From positions 799 to 21,877 of the IMG/VR virus record IMGVR_UViG_3300029319_000559: 21,079 nt of DNA; one strand, written 5' to 3'. Made by a program: the position numbers and the translations under genes. Each line of letters begins with the position of its first letter. Position 1 is the stretch's first letter. Below, piece after piece: positions 5,636 through 13,961 of this stretch. The stretch comes from a virus. Under the pieces are notes generated by a model. The model saw only the letters and a list, made by a program, of their open reading frames with translations, made no database searches and had not been told where the DNA came from.

Positions 5636-7726
5636 GTGGCACAAGCTAATGTAAAACTAACAGTTGATGCTTCGCAAGCCACTAGAGCATTACAAGGCGT
5701 ACAAAATAGAACTTCACAATTAAATGGCGGCTTAAATAGGTTAAAAACAGCAATCGCTGGTGTAGGTTTAACAGTTTTAGCAAGACAGGCAGTAAATACA
5801 TCAGCTAATTTTGCAAAATTAAATGTAAGATTAGGACTTTTAACAAAGGCTTCAGGAACTTTTGCAAGATCACAGGAGATCGCGGCAGAAGCACAAAGAA
5901 GTTTTGGTTTAAGTGCAACTGAAGCTCTTGAAGGTATCACAGATATTACGGCAAGATTACAACCCTTGGGAGTTGGCGTTGAAGATATAAGAACAACATT
6001 TATAGGATTTAATACCGCTGCAAAATTGGCAGGGGCGTCAGCAATGGAATCATCAAACGCATTTCGACAGTTAGCACAGGCTTTAGGTTCTGGACGTTTA
6101 CAAGGAGATGAATTTAGATCAATTGCAGAACAGGTTCCGACTCTTTTAGCACCAATAGCAAAAGAATTAAATACAACAGTTGGGGGGCTTAAGAAATTTG
6201 CTTCTGAAGGTAAATTAACAAGTGATGTTGTTATTAGAGCATTAAAGAAAGTAGAAGTTGATGGGGCGGCCTCTCTTAAAGCATTACTTGAAAATGACCC
6301 GACACAAGTATTTAAAGATTTAGGAAATGAAGCGGAAAACTTATCAAGGGCTTTTGGTGAAATATTACAACCCGCTGTATTACCAGTTATTAAGGGATTA
6401 ACTCAATTAACTATTGCAGCAACTAAATTTGTAAATTCACCATTAGGAAAAACTGCTGCAATCTTTACAGCAATTGCGGTTGCAGCAAAAGGTGTTGTAA
6501 TAGTCTTGCCATTAGTTAGTGCTGCATTGATAAAAGTAGCTGCTGCTGGTGGTTTAGCTACTATTGCTCTAAACGCAATACCATTTGTTGCTGTTGCAAC
6601 TCTTGTCGGTGGTTTTACTACTGAAATAATAAAAGCAGCAAAAGAACAACGAGATTTCAATAAAGCATTAGAAGAAGGTGATATTCAATTATTAAAAAGT
6701 GAATTTAACGAATTATTTATTAAAAAACAAAAAATATTAAAAAGAATTAGAGAGGCAGAAGAAAGTAGCGATAAAAAAACTTTACAATCTATGAAGAGAC
6801 AACTTAAAATAAATGAAGAAAGTCTAAATCCAATAAAAGAAAAATTAAAAACAGAAATTGAGTTAAACAAAAAAAACAAGTCAAGAACCGAAACTTTAGA
6901 AGAAAATAAAGAAATACAAGAGGAAATAAATAAATTGATAAAAGATAATTTAAAAAAAACTATTGCTTTTGAACAGGCAGAAATGGATTCTGTTAAAGCT
7001 AAAGGTAAATTGATAGATCGACTAAGTAATCAAAGGGCTTTAGCACAAGCTGCTCTTGACGGAAATTTAAAACAAGTACAAACACAACAAGAAATAAATA
7101 CACTTGTTGACATTCATGGTGAGGGCATGAGGGATGTAGTTACAGCATATATTGAAGGTACAAATGCACTTATAGAACAAAAAACTGAGGCAGATGAGCT
7201 AAAAAATAAATTTGATGCTATTGGTGTATCAATAGAAACAAGTATAAAAGACAATTTAAAAGATTCTATAACAGGCGCACAATCATTCGGGCAAGCTATG
7301 ACAAATGTATTAAACAGGATTAGGGATAAGATTATTGATGCACAACTTGACAATCTTATTGGTAGTTTTGGAGAAAACTTTAGTGCTGGCGCAAGACGCA
7401 AAGGAGGAAGAGGTATTGGTGGTTTCTTGGGTAATGTTTTAGGAGGCTTGTTTGCAAATGGTGGTCAACCCCCTGTTAATAAAATTTCAGTCGTAGGTGA
7501 AAAAGGCCCTGAGTTATTTGTTCCTCGATCTGCTGGCACAATTATTCCTAATAACAAACTTGGTGGTGGGGTAACTAATAATTACGTTACAGTTAACGTA
7601 GAAGGTGGTGGGGTAGCTGCCTCTGGTAACAATGTTGACCTTAATGCTTTAGGGCAAATCATAGGGGTTGTTGTTCAAGCTCAACTTGTAAAAGAAAAAC
7701 AAGCTGGCGGTATTTTATCGAGGTAA
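5636..7726 (+). CDS. Tail tape measure protein
   Basis: The 696-residue protein fixes tail length and is later released into the cell. The N-terminal half carries the tape-measure signature (LGSGRLQGDEFRSIAEQVPT around residues 150-169). Residues about 272-332 are strongly hydrophobic, with two or three possible membrane segments. Residues about 340-500 are charged and coiled-coil-like. The C-terminus has the common GGQPPVNKISVVGEKGPELF motif near residues 616-635 and a Gly/Asn/Val-rich end. At about 0.15 nm per residue the tail would be roughly 100 nm. The GTG start at 5636 follows a T-rich leader without a Shine-Dalgarno site. Confidence 0.9.
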   Translation: MAQANVKLTVDASQATRALQGVQNRTSQLNGGLNRLKTAIAGVGLTVLARQAVNTSANFAKLNVRLGLLTKASGTFARSQEIAAEAQRSFGLSATEALEGITDITARLQPLGVGVEDIRTTFIGFNTAAKLAGASAMESSNAFRQLAQALGSGRLQGDEFRSIAEQVPTLLAPIAKELNTTVGGLKKFASEGKLTSDVVIRALKKVEVDGAASLKALLENDPTQVFKDLGNEAENLSRAFGEILQPAVLPVIKGLTQLTIAATKFVNSPLGKTAAIFTAIAVAAKGVVIVLPLVSAALIKVAAAGGLATIALNAIPFVAVATLVGGFTTEIIKAAKEQRDFNKALEEGDIQLLKSEFNELFIKKQKILKRIREAEESSDKKTLQSMKRQLKINEESLNPIKEKLKTEIELNKKNKSRTETLEENKEIQEEINKLIKDNLKKTIAFEQAEMDSVKAKGKLIDRLSNQRALAQAALDGNLKQVQTQQEINTLVDIHGEGMRDVVTAYIEGTNALIEQKTEADELKNKFDAIGVSIETSIKDNLKDSITGAQSFGQAMTNVLNRIRDKIIDAQLDNLIGSFGENFSAGARRKGGRGIGGFLGNVLGGLFANGGQPPVNKISVVGEKGPELFVPRSAGTIIPNNKLGGGVTNNYVTVNVEGGGVAASGNNVDLNALGQIIGVVVQAQLVKEKQAGGILSR

Positions 7727-7727
7727 C

Positions 7728-8294
7728 ATGGCAACTTTTCCAAACATTTCTCCTGTTTATGGAACAAAAAAAGCAAGTGTTCCAAAGATAAGAACAACTG
7801 CTTTAGGTGATGGATATGAGTTCAGGGCTTTATTTGGCCTTCCATTAACTCAAGACCCTAAATTATATGATTTAGTTTTTAACGTTACAGAGGAGGAGTC
7901 AGACGTCATTGAAGCATTTTTAAGGAGTAGGGTTAATGATCAGGCAAGCTTTGATTTTACACCGCCAGCAGAAGGCTTTACAAAAACAGGAACATACAGC
8001 CAAAGTGGTACAACGGTTACTATAACAATTACAAATCATGGTCTTGCTATTGGTGATGTAGTCACAATTGACTATACGTCTGGATCAGCAACAGATGGTA
8101 CTTTTGCAATTGCAACTGCTGTTGATCAAAACACTTTTACAGTGACCGCATCGGATAGCGCAACTAATAGTGGTAATGTTTCAGTAACTTTGTCTGGTGC
8201 TGGTAAATTTGTTTGTCAAGCATGGTCAAAAACAATACCATATAACAATAGAGCTATTTTAAATTGCACTTTTAGAGAGGTTTTTGAACCCTAA
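7728..8294 (+). CDS. Minor tail protein, lambda gpM-like, with an inserted beta domain
   Basis: Residues 1-80 (FPNISPVYGTKKASVPKIRT to FDFTPP) and 158-188 (FVCQAWSKTIPYNNRAILNC to the end) together match the short gpM family that helps build the tail tip above the L-K-I-J complex. Lambda gpM is about 109 residues, but this protein has 188. The excess is a single block at about 86-157 made of alternating Thr/Val/Ile strands with a NHGLAIGDVVTIDY motif. A recognisable relative of this block occurs in the J protein at about residues 980-1057. GAGGT before the ATG is a ribosome binding site. The gene starts one base after the tape measure stop. Confidence 0.82.
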   Translation: MATFPNISPVYGTKKASVPKIRTTALGDGYEFRALFGLPLTQDPKLYDLVFNVTEEESDVIEAFLRSRVNDQASFDFTPPAEGFTKTGTYSQSGTTVTITITNHGLAIGDVVTIDYTSGSATDGTFAIATAVDQNTFTVTASDSATNSGNVSVTLSGAGKFVCQAWSKTIPYNNRAILNCTFREVFEP

Positions 8295-8872
8295 TGGCTA
8301 TACCTACAGAAGAACTTCAAGCATTAACAAATAAGTCAATTATTGAACTTTTCACATTGACGTTAGATTCTGCATTACATGGAGCGACTACTGTCTCGAG
8401 ATTTCATTCTGGTGTAGGTTTAAATAGTAATGCTTCAATTATTTGGCAGGGTAACACATATGACAGATATCCTTTGACTGCAACTGGCTTTGAATATTCT
8501 GGCCGTGGAAGGCTACCGAAACCTGTTTTTACTGTTTCAAATATTTTAGGCACAATCACAAGCCTTATGGCAGAAGTAAACGCTACCACCCCATTTAATG
8601 ACTTACAAGGTGCAAAAGTAGTAAGGATAAGAACCCTCTCTCAATTTTTAGATGCTGTTAATTTTCCTAGCAACAAAAATCCATACGGCACACCTGATAG
8701 TACAGCAGAATTGCCTCAAGAAATATATTTTATTAATAGAAAAACGCTTGAAAATAGAAATATTGTGCAATTTGAACTTTCATCTGCATTAGACTTAGAG
8801 GGTGTACGCGCTCCAAAACGTCAAGTTACAAAAAAAGATTTCCCTGCTGTGGGTAGTTTTATAAACGCATGA
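8294..8872 (+). CDS. Minor tail protein, lambda gpL-like, lacking the cysteine-rich C-terminus
   Basis: The 192-residue protein matches the N-terminal gpL domain: an IIELFTLTLD strand, WQGNTYDRYPLTATGFEYSG, and LPKPVFTVSNILGTITSL. It joins the tail tip below the tube. In lambda gpL the C-terminal domain holds four cysteines that bind an iron-sulfur cluster. Here the protein contains no cysteine at all, and it ends at KRQVTKKDFPAVGSFINA, where homologues would continue into the CPWxYRG-type segment. It overlaps gpM by one base (TAATG) and gpK by ATGA, so the short form is not a sequence-end artefact. Confidence 0.85.
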   Translation: MAIPTEELQALTNKSIIELFTLTLDSALHGATTVSRFHSGVGLNSNASIIWQGNTYDRYPLTATGFEYSGRGRLPKPVFTVSNILGTITSLMAEVNATTPFNDLQGAKVVRIRTLSQFLDAVNFPSNKNPYGTPDSTAELPQEIYFINRKTLENRNIVQFELSSALDLEGVRAPKRQVTKKDFPAVGSFINA

Positions 8873-9570
8873 CTTGGAAAGATCAAGCTGTAAAACACGC
8901 TGAAGAATGTATGCCACAAGAATCCTGTGGATTGCTGGCAATTATTAAAGGAGAAAAAACTTATTGGCCTTGTAAAAATATTGCAGAAACGGGATTTGAA
9001 TATTTTGTGATAGATCCTGATGATTGGGCTGAATGTGAAGATACAGGAGAGATAATAGGAGTTGTACATTCACATCCACTTGAACCAGCAATACCATCTG
9101 ATAATGATAAGGCTAGTTGTGATTATTTAGGTTTGGAATGGTTTATTTATAGTCCATTTACAAAAGAATGGTGTAATTTTAAGCCCCACGATTTTAAATT
9201 ATCTTTGTATGGGCGAACTTGGATCTGGGGAAAACAAGATTGTCTATCTTTGATATGGGATTATTTTGAGGAAAAATTAAGCCTTAAGTTAAAAAATTGG
9301 CCTAGACCAAAAGATTTAAAAGCATTTGCTAAAAATCCATATTTTTCAAAAGTCTTAACAGAATCAGGTTTTAAAAAAGTAGATATAAACGATATACAAC
9401 CAAACGACATTCTGGTCATGGAAGGAATTTTCAATAAATTAAATCACGTTGCGTTATATATTGGAGATCAAACAATTCTTCACCACACTATAAAAAAATT
9501 AAGTTGTAGAGAAATATATGATTTACAATATATAAAAAAGACAAAAGAGGTTTATAGATATGCAGCTTAA
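8869..9570 (+). CDS. Tail assembly protein, lambda gpK-like JAMM plus NlpC/P60
   Basis: The 233-residue protein has two enzymatic domains. The N-terminal JAB/MPN domain shows a complete JAMM zinc-protease motif: Glu18, His67-x-His69, seven residues, Ser77, two residues, Asp80. The C-terminal NlpC/P60 domain shows catalytic Cys125 in GKQDCLSL and His193 in NHVALYIGD. In lambda-like phages this protein takes part in tail tip maturation and may cleave peptidoglycan. The start overlaps the gpL stop (ATGA), and the end overlaps the gpI start by 11 bases. Confidence 0.9.
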   Translation: MTWKDQAVKHAEECMPQESCGLLAIIKGEKTYWPCKNIAETGFEYFVIDPDDWAECEDTGEIIGVVHSHPLEPAIPSDNDKASCDYLGLEWFIYSPFTKEWCNFKPHDFKLSLYGRTWIWGKQDCLSLIWDYFEEKLSLKLKNWPRPKDLKAFAKNPYFSKVLTESGFKKVDINDIQPNDILVMEGIFNKLNHVALYIGDQTILHHTIKKLSCREIYDLQYIKKTKEVYRYAA

Positions 9571-10318
9571 AAAAATCAGAGTATATGGCAAGTTAAGAAA
9601 ATTTTTAGGATCTTCTTATTTTGAAGCTGCTATATCAAGTCCAGCCGAGGCAGTAAGATTTTTACTTTGTAATTATCCAGAAGTAGAAGAACATATGTGC
9701 AAACAATATTACAAAATTAAAATGAATAATTTTGATATAACTTTAGATTTATTATCAATGAGAGGTAAGGGAGATATTCAAATTATCCCTGTTGCAACTG
9801 GGTCTGGTTTTATAGCTGCTGCTTTAGGAGCAGTATTTAGTACTGGTGCCGCTGTGGTTTCTACTGCTGCTACTGCTGTTACTGCTGTTGCTGGGACTGC
9901 TTTATCTGTCGCAAATACTGTTGCTGGGGCTGCTATAGGAACGGTTGCCACTGTAGCAAATACGGCTGCTGGTGCTATTGTCGCTGGTGCTGGTGCCATT
10001 GCTGCTGAAATTGGTACTACGGGTATTATGGGAACTATTGCAACTACCGTTGCCACCAATCTTGTTGTAGATGGTGTTACTTCTTTGATTGCACCCACAC
10101 CCGAAATAGTTTCACCTGTTGAAACTGTTGATCCAGTTCCACAAAATGATACAGTTTTGCCAGACCAAAGGGCGCAAAATTCATTTGGTTTTTCTGCAAT
10201 AACTAATATTTCAAGGGCTGGCGTTGCGGTTCCAATTATATATGGTGAGGTTTTTACTGGATCTGTTGTTATCAGTGCTGGAATTGATACGGTACAAATA
10301 GAAGGTACTGCGGTATGA
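9560..10318 (+). CDS. Tail assembly protein, lambda gpI-like
   Basis: The 252-residue protein has an N-terminal ubiquitin-like domain (KIRVYGKLRKFLG, about 1-75). A long Ala/Gly/Val/Thr-rich hydrophobic region (about 85-170) could span membranes or form flexible helices. The family-typical end carries a FGFSAITNISRAGVAVPIIY motif. It is found between K and J in the lambda order M-L-K-I-J and is needed for tail tip assembly. The last codon overlaps the J start (ATGA). The Ala-rich centre has low complexity and produces a long antisense frame that I consider a shadow. Confidence 0.85.
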   Translation: MQLKKIRVYGKLRKFLGSSYFEAAISSPAEAVRFLLCNYPEVEEHMCKQYYKIKMNNFDITLDLLSMRGKGDIQIIPVATGSGFIAAALGAVFSTGAAVVSTAATAVTAVAGTALSVANTVAGAAIGTVATVANTAAGAIVAGAGAIAAEIGTTGIMGTIATTVATNLVVDGVTSLIAPTPEIVSPVETVDPVPQNDTVLPDQRAQNSFGFSAITNISRAGVAVPIIYGEVFTGSVVISAGIDTVQIEGTAV

Positions 10319-13300
10319 GTTTAATAGGTATTCCATCTGATCTTACAGATCCAAATATACCGAGCAATGTACTTGCGTCAAAACAATTTCAAACATTAGT
10401 GGAATTATTAGGCGAAGGTGAAATAGAGGGCTTTCCTAGTGCAACAGGTAGTAAAGGTTCAACTGAATATAATACTTCAGCACTTAAAGACGTATTTCTA
10501 AACGGTACTCAGGTTTTACAACAAGCGGCTGGCACAAGTCCAACAGATGAAGATTTTAATTTTCAAAATGTTTCTTTTGAACCTAGATTTGGAACATCTG
10601 ATCAAACAGCTATTCAGGCAATAACAGAACAAGAGACAGAATTTACTGTAAATCAAACAGTTACAACAAGTTCACCAGTTTCTGTCAGTATTACAAATAC
10701 ATCGGTCAATGCTGTAAGAGTCACTATTGCATTTAATGAATTACAAGAATTTTTAAGTGATGGTGATATTGATGGGGCAGAGGTCACTTTAAATATACAA
10801 ACTATTGAAAATGATGGCACAACACAAACTGTAATTACTGACACTGTAAAAGGAAGAACTGCAAGCGCATATTTTAGAGATTATAAAGTAAATTTACCAA
10901 GTGGTACTAGCTTTCCTGTTACTGTCAGAGTTAACAGAGTTACAGCAGACAGTACAGAAAATACTTTAAGAAATAGTTTTATTTTTACTAGTTACACAGA
11001 AATAATTAACGAACAGAGAGCATATGCAAACTCGGCTCATATTGCTTTGAGATTTGATGCAAAAACCTTTCCAACAACCCCTAGAAGGTCATTTCGTATA
11101 AGAGGAACAAAGATAAAAATTCCGCATAATGGTACTGTCAGATCAGATGGTTCTATAAGTTATAGTGGTACTTTTAATGGTTCATTTAAAGCAGATAAAG
11201 AATATTCAAATGACCCCGCATGGGTTTTATATGATCTTTTAACTACTTCTAAAGGATTTGGAGATCAAATTGACACCACTAACATAGATGTTTTTAGTTT
11301 TTATAGTGCATCTGTCTATGCTTCAGCTTTAGTTGATGATGGATTTGGAGGTACAGAGCCGCGATTCTCATGCAACGTGGTAATACAGAATCAAAAACAA
11401 GCCTACAACTTGATAAATGAACTTTCAAGCTGTATGAGAGTAATGCCATTTTATTCTGCTGGTGCAATAGCTCTTGGACAAGATAGACCAACAGACGCAT
11501 CTTATTTATTTAATTTATCAAATGTTACTGAAGCTGGTTTTACTTACACAAATTCATCTTTAAGAACAAAACATACAGTAATAAATGTCGCTTATTTTGA
11601 CATGGAAACAAGAACGATTGAATATGAAACTGTTGAAGATACTACATTACAAGCTAAGTTTGGAGTCGTTATAAAAAATTTAAAAGCTATAGCAGTCACT
11701 TCCAGAGGTCAAGCTGCTAGATTAGGAAAATGGTTTTTATACACACAAAATAATGAAGGCGAGGTTGTTAATTTCACAACCACACTTGAAGCTGGTGTTC
11801 TTGTTAGACCCTCACAAATAATACAAATTGCAGATCCCTTGAGGGCTGGGGTTCGTAGAGGTGGCAGAATCAAAACAGGGGTATCTACAACACAAATTGT
11901 TGTTGATGATTCAAATAATACAGATTTGGTAACATCAAATTCTGCAACATTGTCTGTAATTTTACGAGATGGAACATTAGAGACAAGATCAATAAGTTCT
12001 ATTTCTGGAACAACAATTAATGTTTCTTCAGCATTTAGTTCTGTCCCACAAGCAAACTCAGTTTGGGTTATAGAAAATACAACTGTACAACTACAAACTT
12101 TTAGGGTTATTGGTGTTACTGAAGTTGATGGTTTGGCTTATCAAGTAACGGCTGTTGCATTTAATTCTTCTAAATATAATTTTATTGAAGATGGAACAGA
12201 TTTAACAACAAGGTCTATTACAACACTAACGCAAATAAAACCATCACCAAGCAACTTGCAAGCTTCTGAACAAATTGTTGTTCTTAATAATCGCGCTATA
12301 TCTAAACTATTTATTCAATGGGAGCCTGTAAAGGGTGTAACTGAATATATGGTTCAATATAGATTTCAGAATGAAAATTTAATTAGTGAACGTATAACAA
12401 GGCCAGATTTTACAATTTTTGAAACTTTAAAAGGAACTTATGAAATAAGAGTTTTTAGTTTTAACGCATTAGGTAAACCAAGTATAAGTCCAGCAAAAAC
12501 AGTTGTTACAACCGTAGGTAAAACAGCTTTACCTGATGATGTGCAAAATGTACAACTTGAACCTTTATCAGATCAATTTGTACGATTACGTTTTGATAAA
12601 TCTACTTCGGTTGATGTGGTGCATGGAGGTAATGTAGTTATAAGAAGTTCAAACCTTACAACAGGTGCAACTTTTACAAATTCCGTTGATGTAGTTCCAG
12701 AACTTTCTGGAAACGTTAGCGAGTCGATTGTTCCTAATATTGTTAATGGAACTTATTTATTAGCTTTCAGAGATGATGGAGGCCGACTTAGTAAAAATGC
12801 GGCATCAATTAAAAATATTAATACTAAACCTGACCTATTTCCAAAATTAACAATTTTAGAAGATAGAGAAGATTTAGACAGTCCACCTTTTAATGGTGTT
12901 AGAGATGATTGTTTTTTCTCTGATGAAGTTAATGGTTTGGTTTTAGGGTCAACAGAATTAATAGATGATGCAAGTGATTTTGACGCTATTGCAGACTTTG
13001 ATTTTATTGGTGATGTTGATTATTTAACAGGTGGTCAGTATTTTTTCCAAAACACTCTTGATCTTGGAGGAAAACAACCATTAAAATTAAGACGACATTT
13101 TGTAACTCAGGGTTTTTTACCAAATGATTTAATTGATAAAAGAACTGGTAATATTGACACTTGGACAGATTTTGATGGTGCAACTGCAACAGAAGTGAAT
13201 GCTTCATTGTCTGTTGCGACAACTGACTCTGATCCTGATTTATCAGTAGCGGCTACATATACAATAAATGATGGTTCTGGCAGTGGTGGAACAGCAGGGA

Positions 13301-13920
13301 CAACAATAAACATCACAAAATCATCACATGGTTATTCTGTCGGAAGTCTTGTTACTTTAGATTTTACTTCTGGAACTGGTGTAGATGGTGATTATTTAAT
13401 AGTGGCTGTACCTGATGCAAATAATTTTCAACTTACCTCGACTTCTTCTTTAGATACAAGCGGAAACTGTAATTATTCAGCAGAATTTGAACCATATCAA
13501 AAGTTTGTAAATGGTATATATATTGCAAGAGGTTTTAAGTTTAAATGTGATCTTTCATCTTCAGACCCAGCACAATCAATCGAGATAGATCAGCTTGGTT
13601 ATACAGCAGAATTAGATAGTAGAACAGAAACAAGTCTTGGTAATGCAGGGGCTTCTACTGGTGGATTTATTGCAAGCGGTACTTCTACAAAATCAGTAAC
13701 TTTTACAAATAACTTTTTTACGGGTCAATCAGGCACAAGTGTAGCTGCTGACTCTGTTTTACCATCGATAGGAATTACAATAGAAAATGCACAGTCAGGG
13801 GACTTTTTTGCTTTATCAAACATTACTGGTACAGGTTTCGATATAGACATAAAAAACGGATCAAGTCATGTTAATAGGAATTTTAAATATGCAGCCACAG
13901 GATTTGGGCGTGGAAGTTAA
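10315..13920 (+). CDS. Tail tip/host specificity protein J-like
   Basis: The 1201-residue protein follows the J architecture. The N-terminal core includes FQTLVELLGEGEIEGFP (about 22-38), an IHVN-type beta region, NDPAWVLYDLLTTSKGFGD (about 300-318) and FSCNVVIQNQKQAYNLINEL (about 352-371). A fibronectin type III-like domain lies around 643-735. The variable C-terminal third should contact the receptor. It contains an inserted beta domain at about 980-1057, related to the insert in the gpM-like protein. It overlaps gpI by ATGA. A short non-coding gap follows, then the separate fibre gene. Confidence 0.9.
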   Translation: MSLIGIPSDLTDPNIPSNVLASKQFQTLVELLGEGEIEGFPSATGSKGSTEYNTSALKDVFLNGTQVLQQAAGTSPTDEDFNFQNVSFEPRFGTSDQTAIQAITEQETEFTVNQTVTTSSPVSVSITNTSVNAVRVTIAFNELQEFLSDGDIDGAEVTLNIQTIENDGTTQTVITDTVKGRTASAYFRDYKVNLPSGTSFPVTVRVNRVTADSTENTLRNSFIFTSYTEIINEQRAYANSAHIALRFDAKTFPTTPRRSFRIRGTKIKIPHNGTVRSDGSISYSGTFNGSFKADKEYSNDPAWVLYDLLTTSKGFGDQIDTTNIDVFSFYSASVYASALVDDGFGGTEPRFSCNVVIQNQKQAYNLINELSSCMRVMPFYSAGAIALGQDRPTDASYLFNLSNVTEAGFTYTNSSLRTKHTVINVAYFDMETRTIEYETVEDTTLQAKFGVVIKNLKAIAVTSRGQAARLGKWFLYTQNNEGEVVNFTTTLEAGVLVRPSQIIQIADPLRAGVRRGGRIKTGVSTTQIVVDDSNNTDLVTSNSATLSVILRDGTLETRSISSISGTTINVSSAFSSVPQANSVWVIENTTVQLQTFRVIGVTEVDGLAYQVTAVAFNSSKYNFIEDGTDLTTRSITTLTQIKPSPSNLQASEQIVVLNNRAISKLFIQWEPVKGVTEYMVQYRFQNENLISERITRPDFTIFETLKGTYEIRVFSFNALGKPSISPAKTVVTTVGKTALPDDVQNVQLEPLSDQFVRLRFDKSTSVDVVHGGNVVIRSSNLTTGATFTNSVDVVPELSGNVSESIVPNIVNGTYLLAFRDDGGRLSKNAASIKNINTKPDLFPKLTILEDREDLDSPPFNGVRDDCFFSDEVNGLVLGSTELIDDASDFDAIADFDFIGDVDYLTGGQYFFQNTLDLGGKQPLKLRRHFVTQGFLPNDLIDKRTGNIDTWTDFDGATATEVNASLSVATTDSDPDLSVAATYTINDGSGSGGTAGTTINITKSSHGYSVGSLVTLDFTSGTGVDGDYLIVAVPDANNFQLTSTSSLDTSGNCNYSAEFEPYQKFVNGIYIARGFKFKCDLSSSDPAQSIEIDQLGYTAELDSRTETSLGNAGASTGGFIASGTSTKSVTFTNNFFTGQSGTSVAADSVLPSIGITIENAQSGDFFALSNITGTGFDIDIKNGSSHVNRNFKYAATGFGRGS

Positions 13921-13933
13921 TTCTAATGTAGTA

Positions 13934-13939
13934 TATAAT
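13934..13939 (+). promoter_or_regulatory. Candidate -10 element before the tail fibre gene
   Basis: TATAAT lies in the 41-base gap between the J stop and the fibre ATG at 13962. The hexamer 17 bases upstream (TGGAAG) is a weak -35 match. This is one of four gaps in the structural cluster that carry a TATA-type element. Confidence 0.35.
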
Positions 13940-13961
13940 TAAATAAAATTTTGTATTAAAA

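Noticed and set aside
9778-10098. Minus-strand open frame opposite the gpI-like gene
   Set aside because: It mirrors the Ala/Val-rich low-complexity section of gpI and lies fully inside a conserved tail gene.
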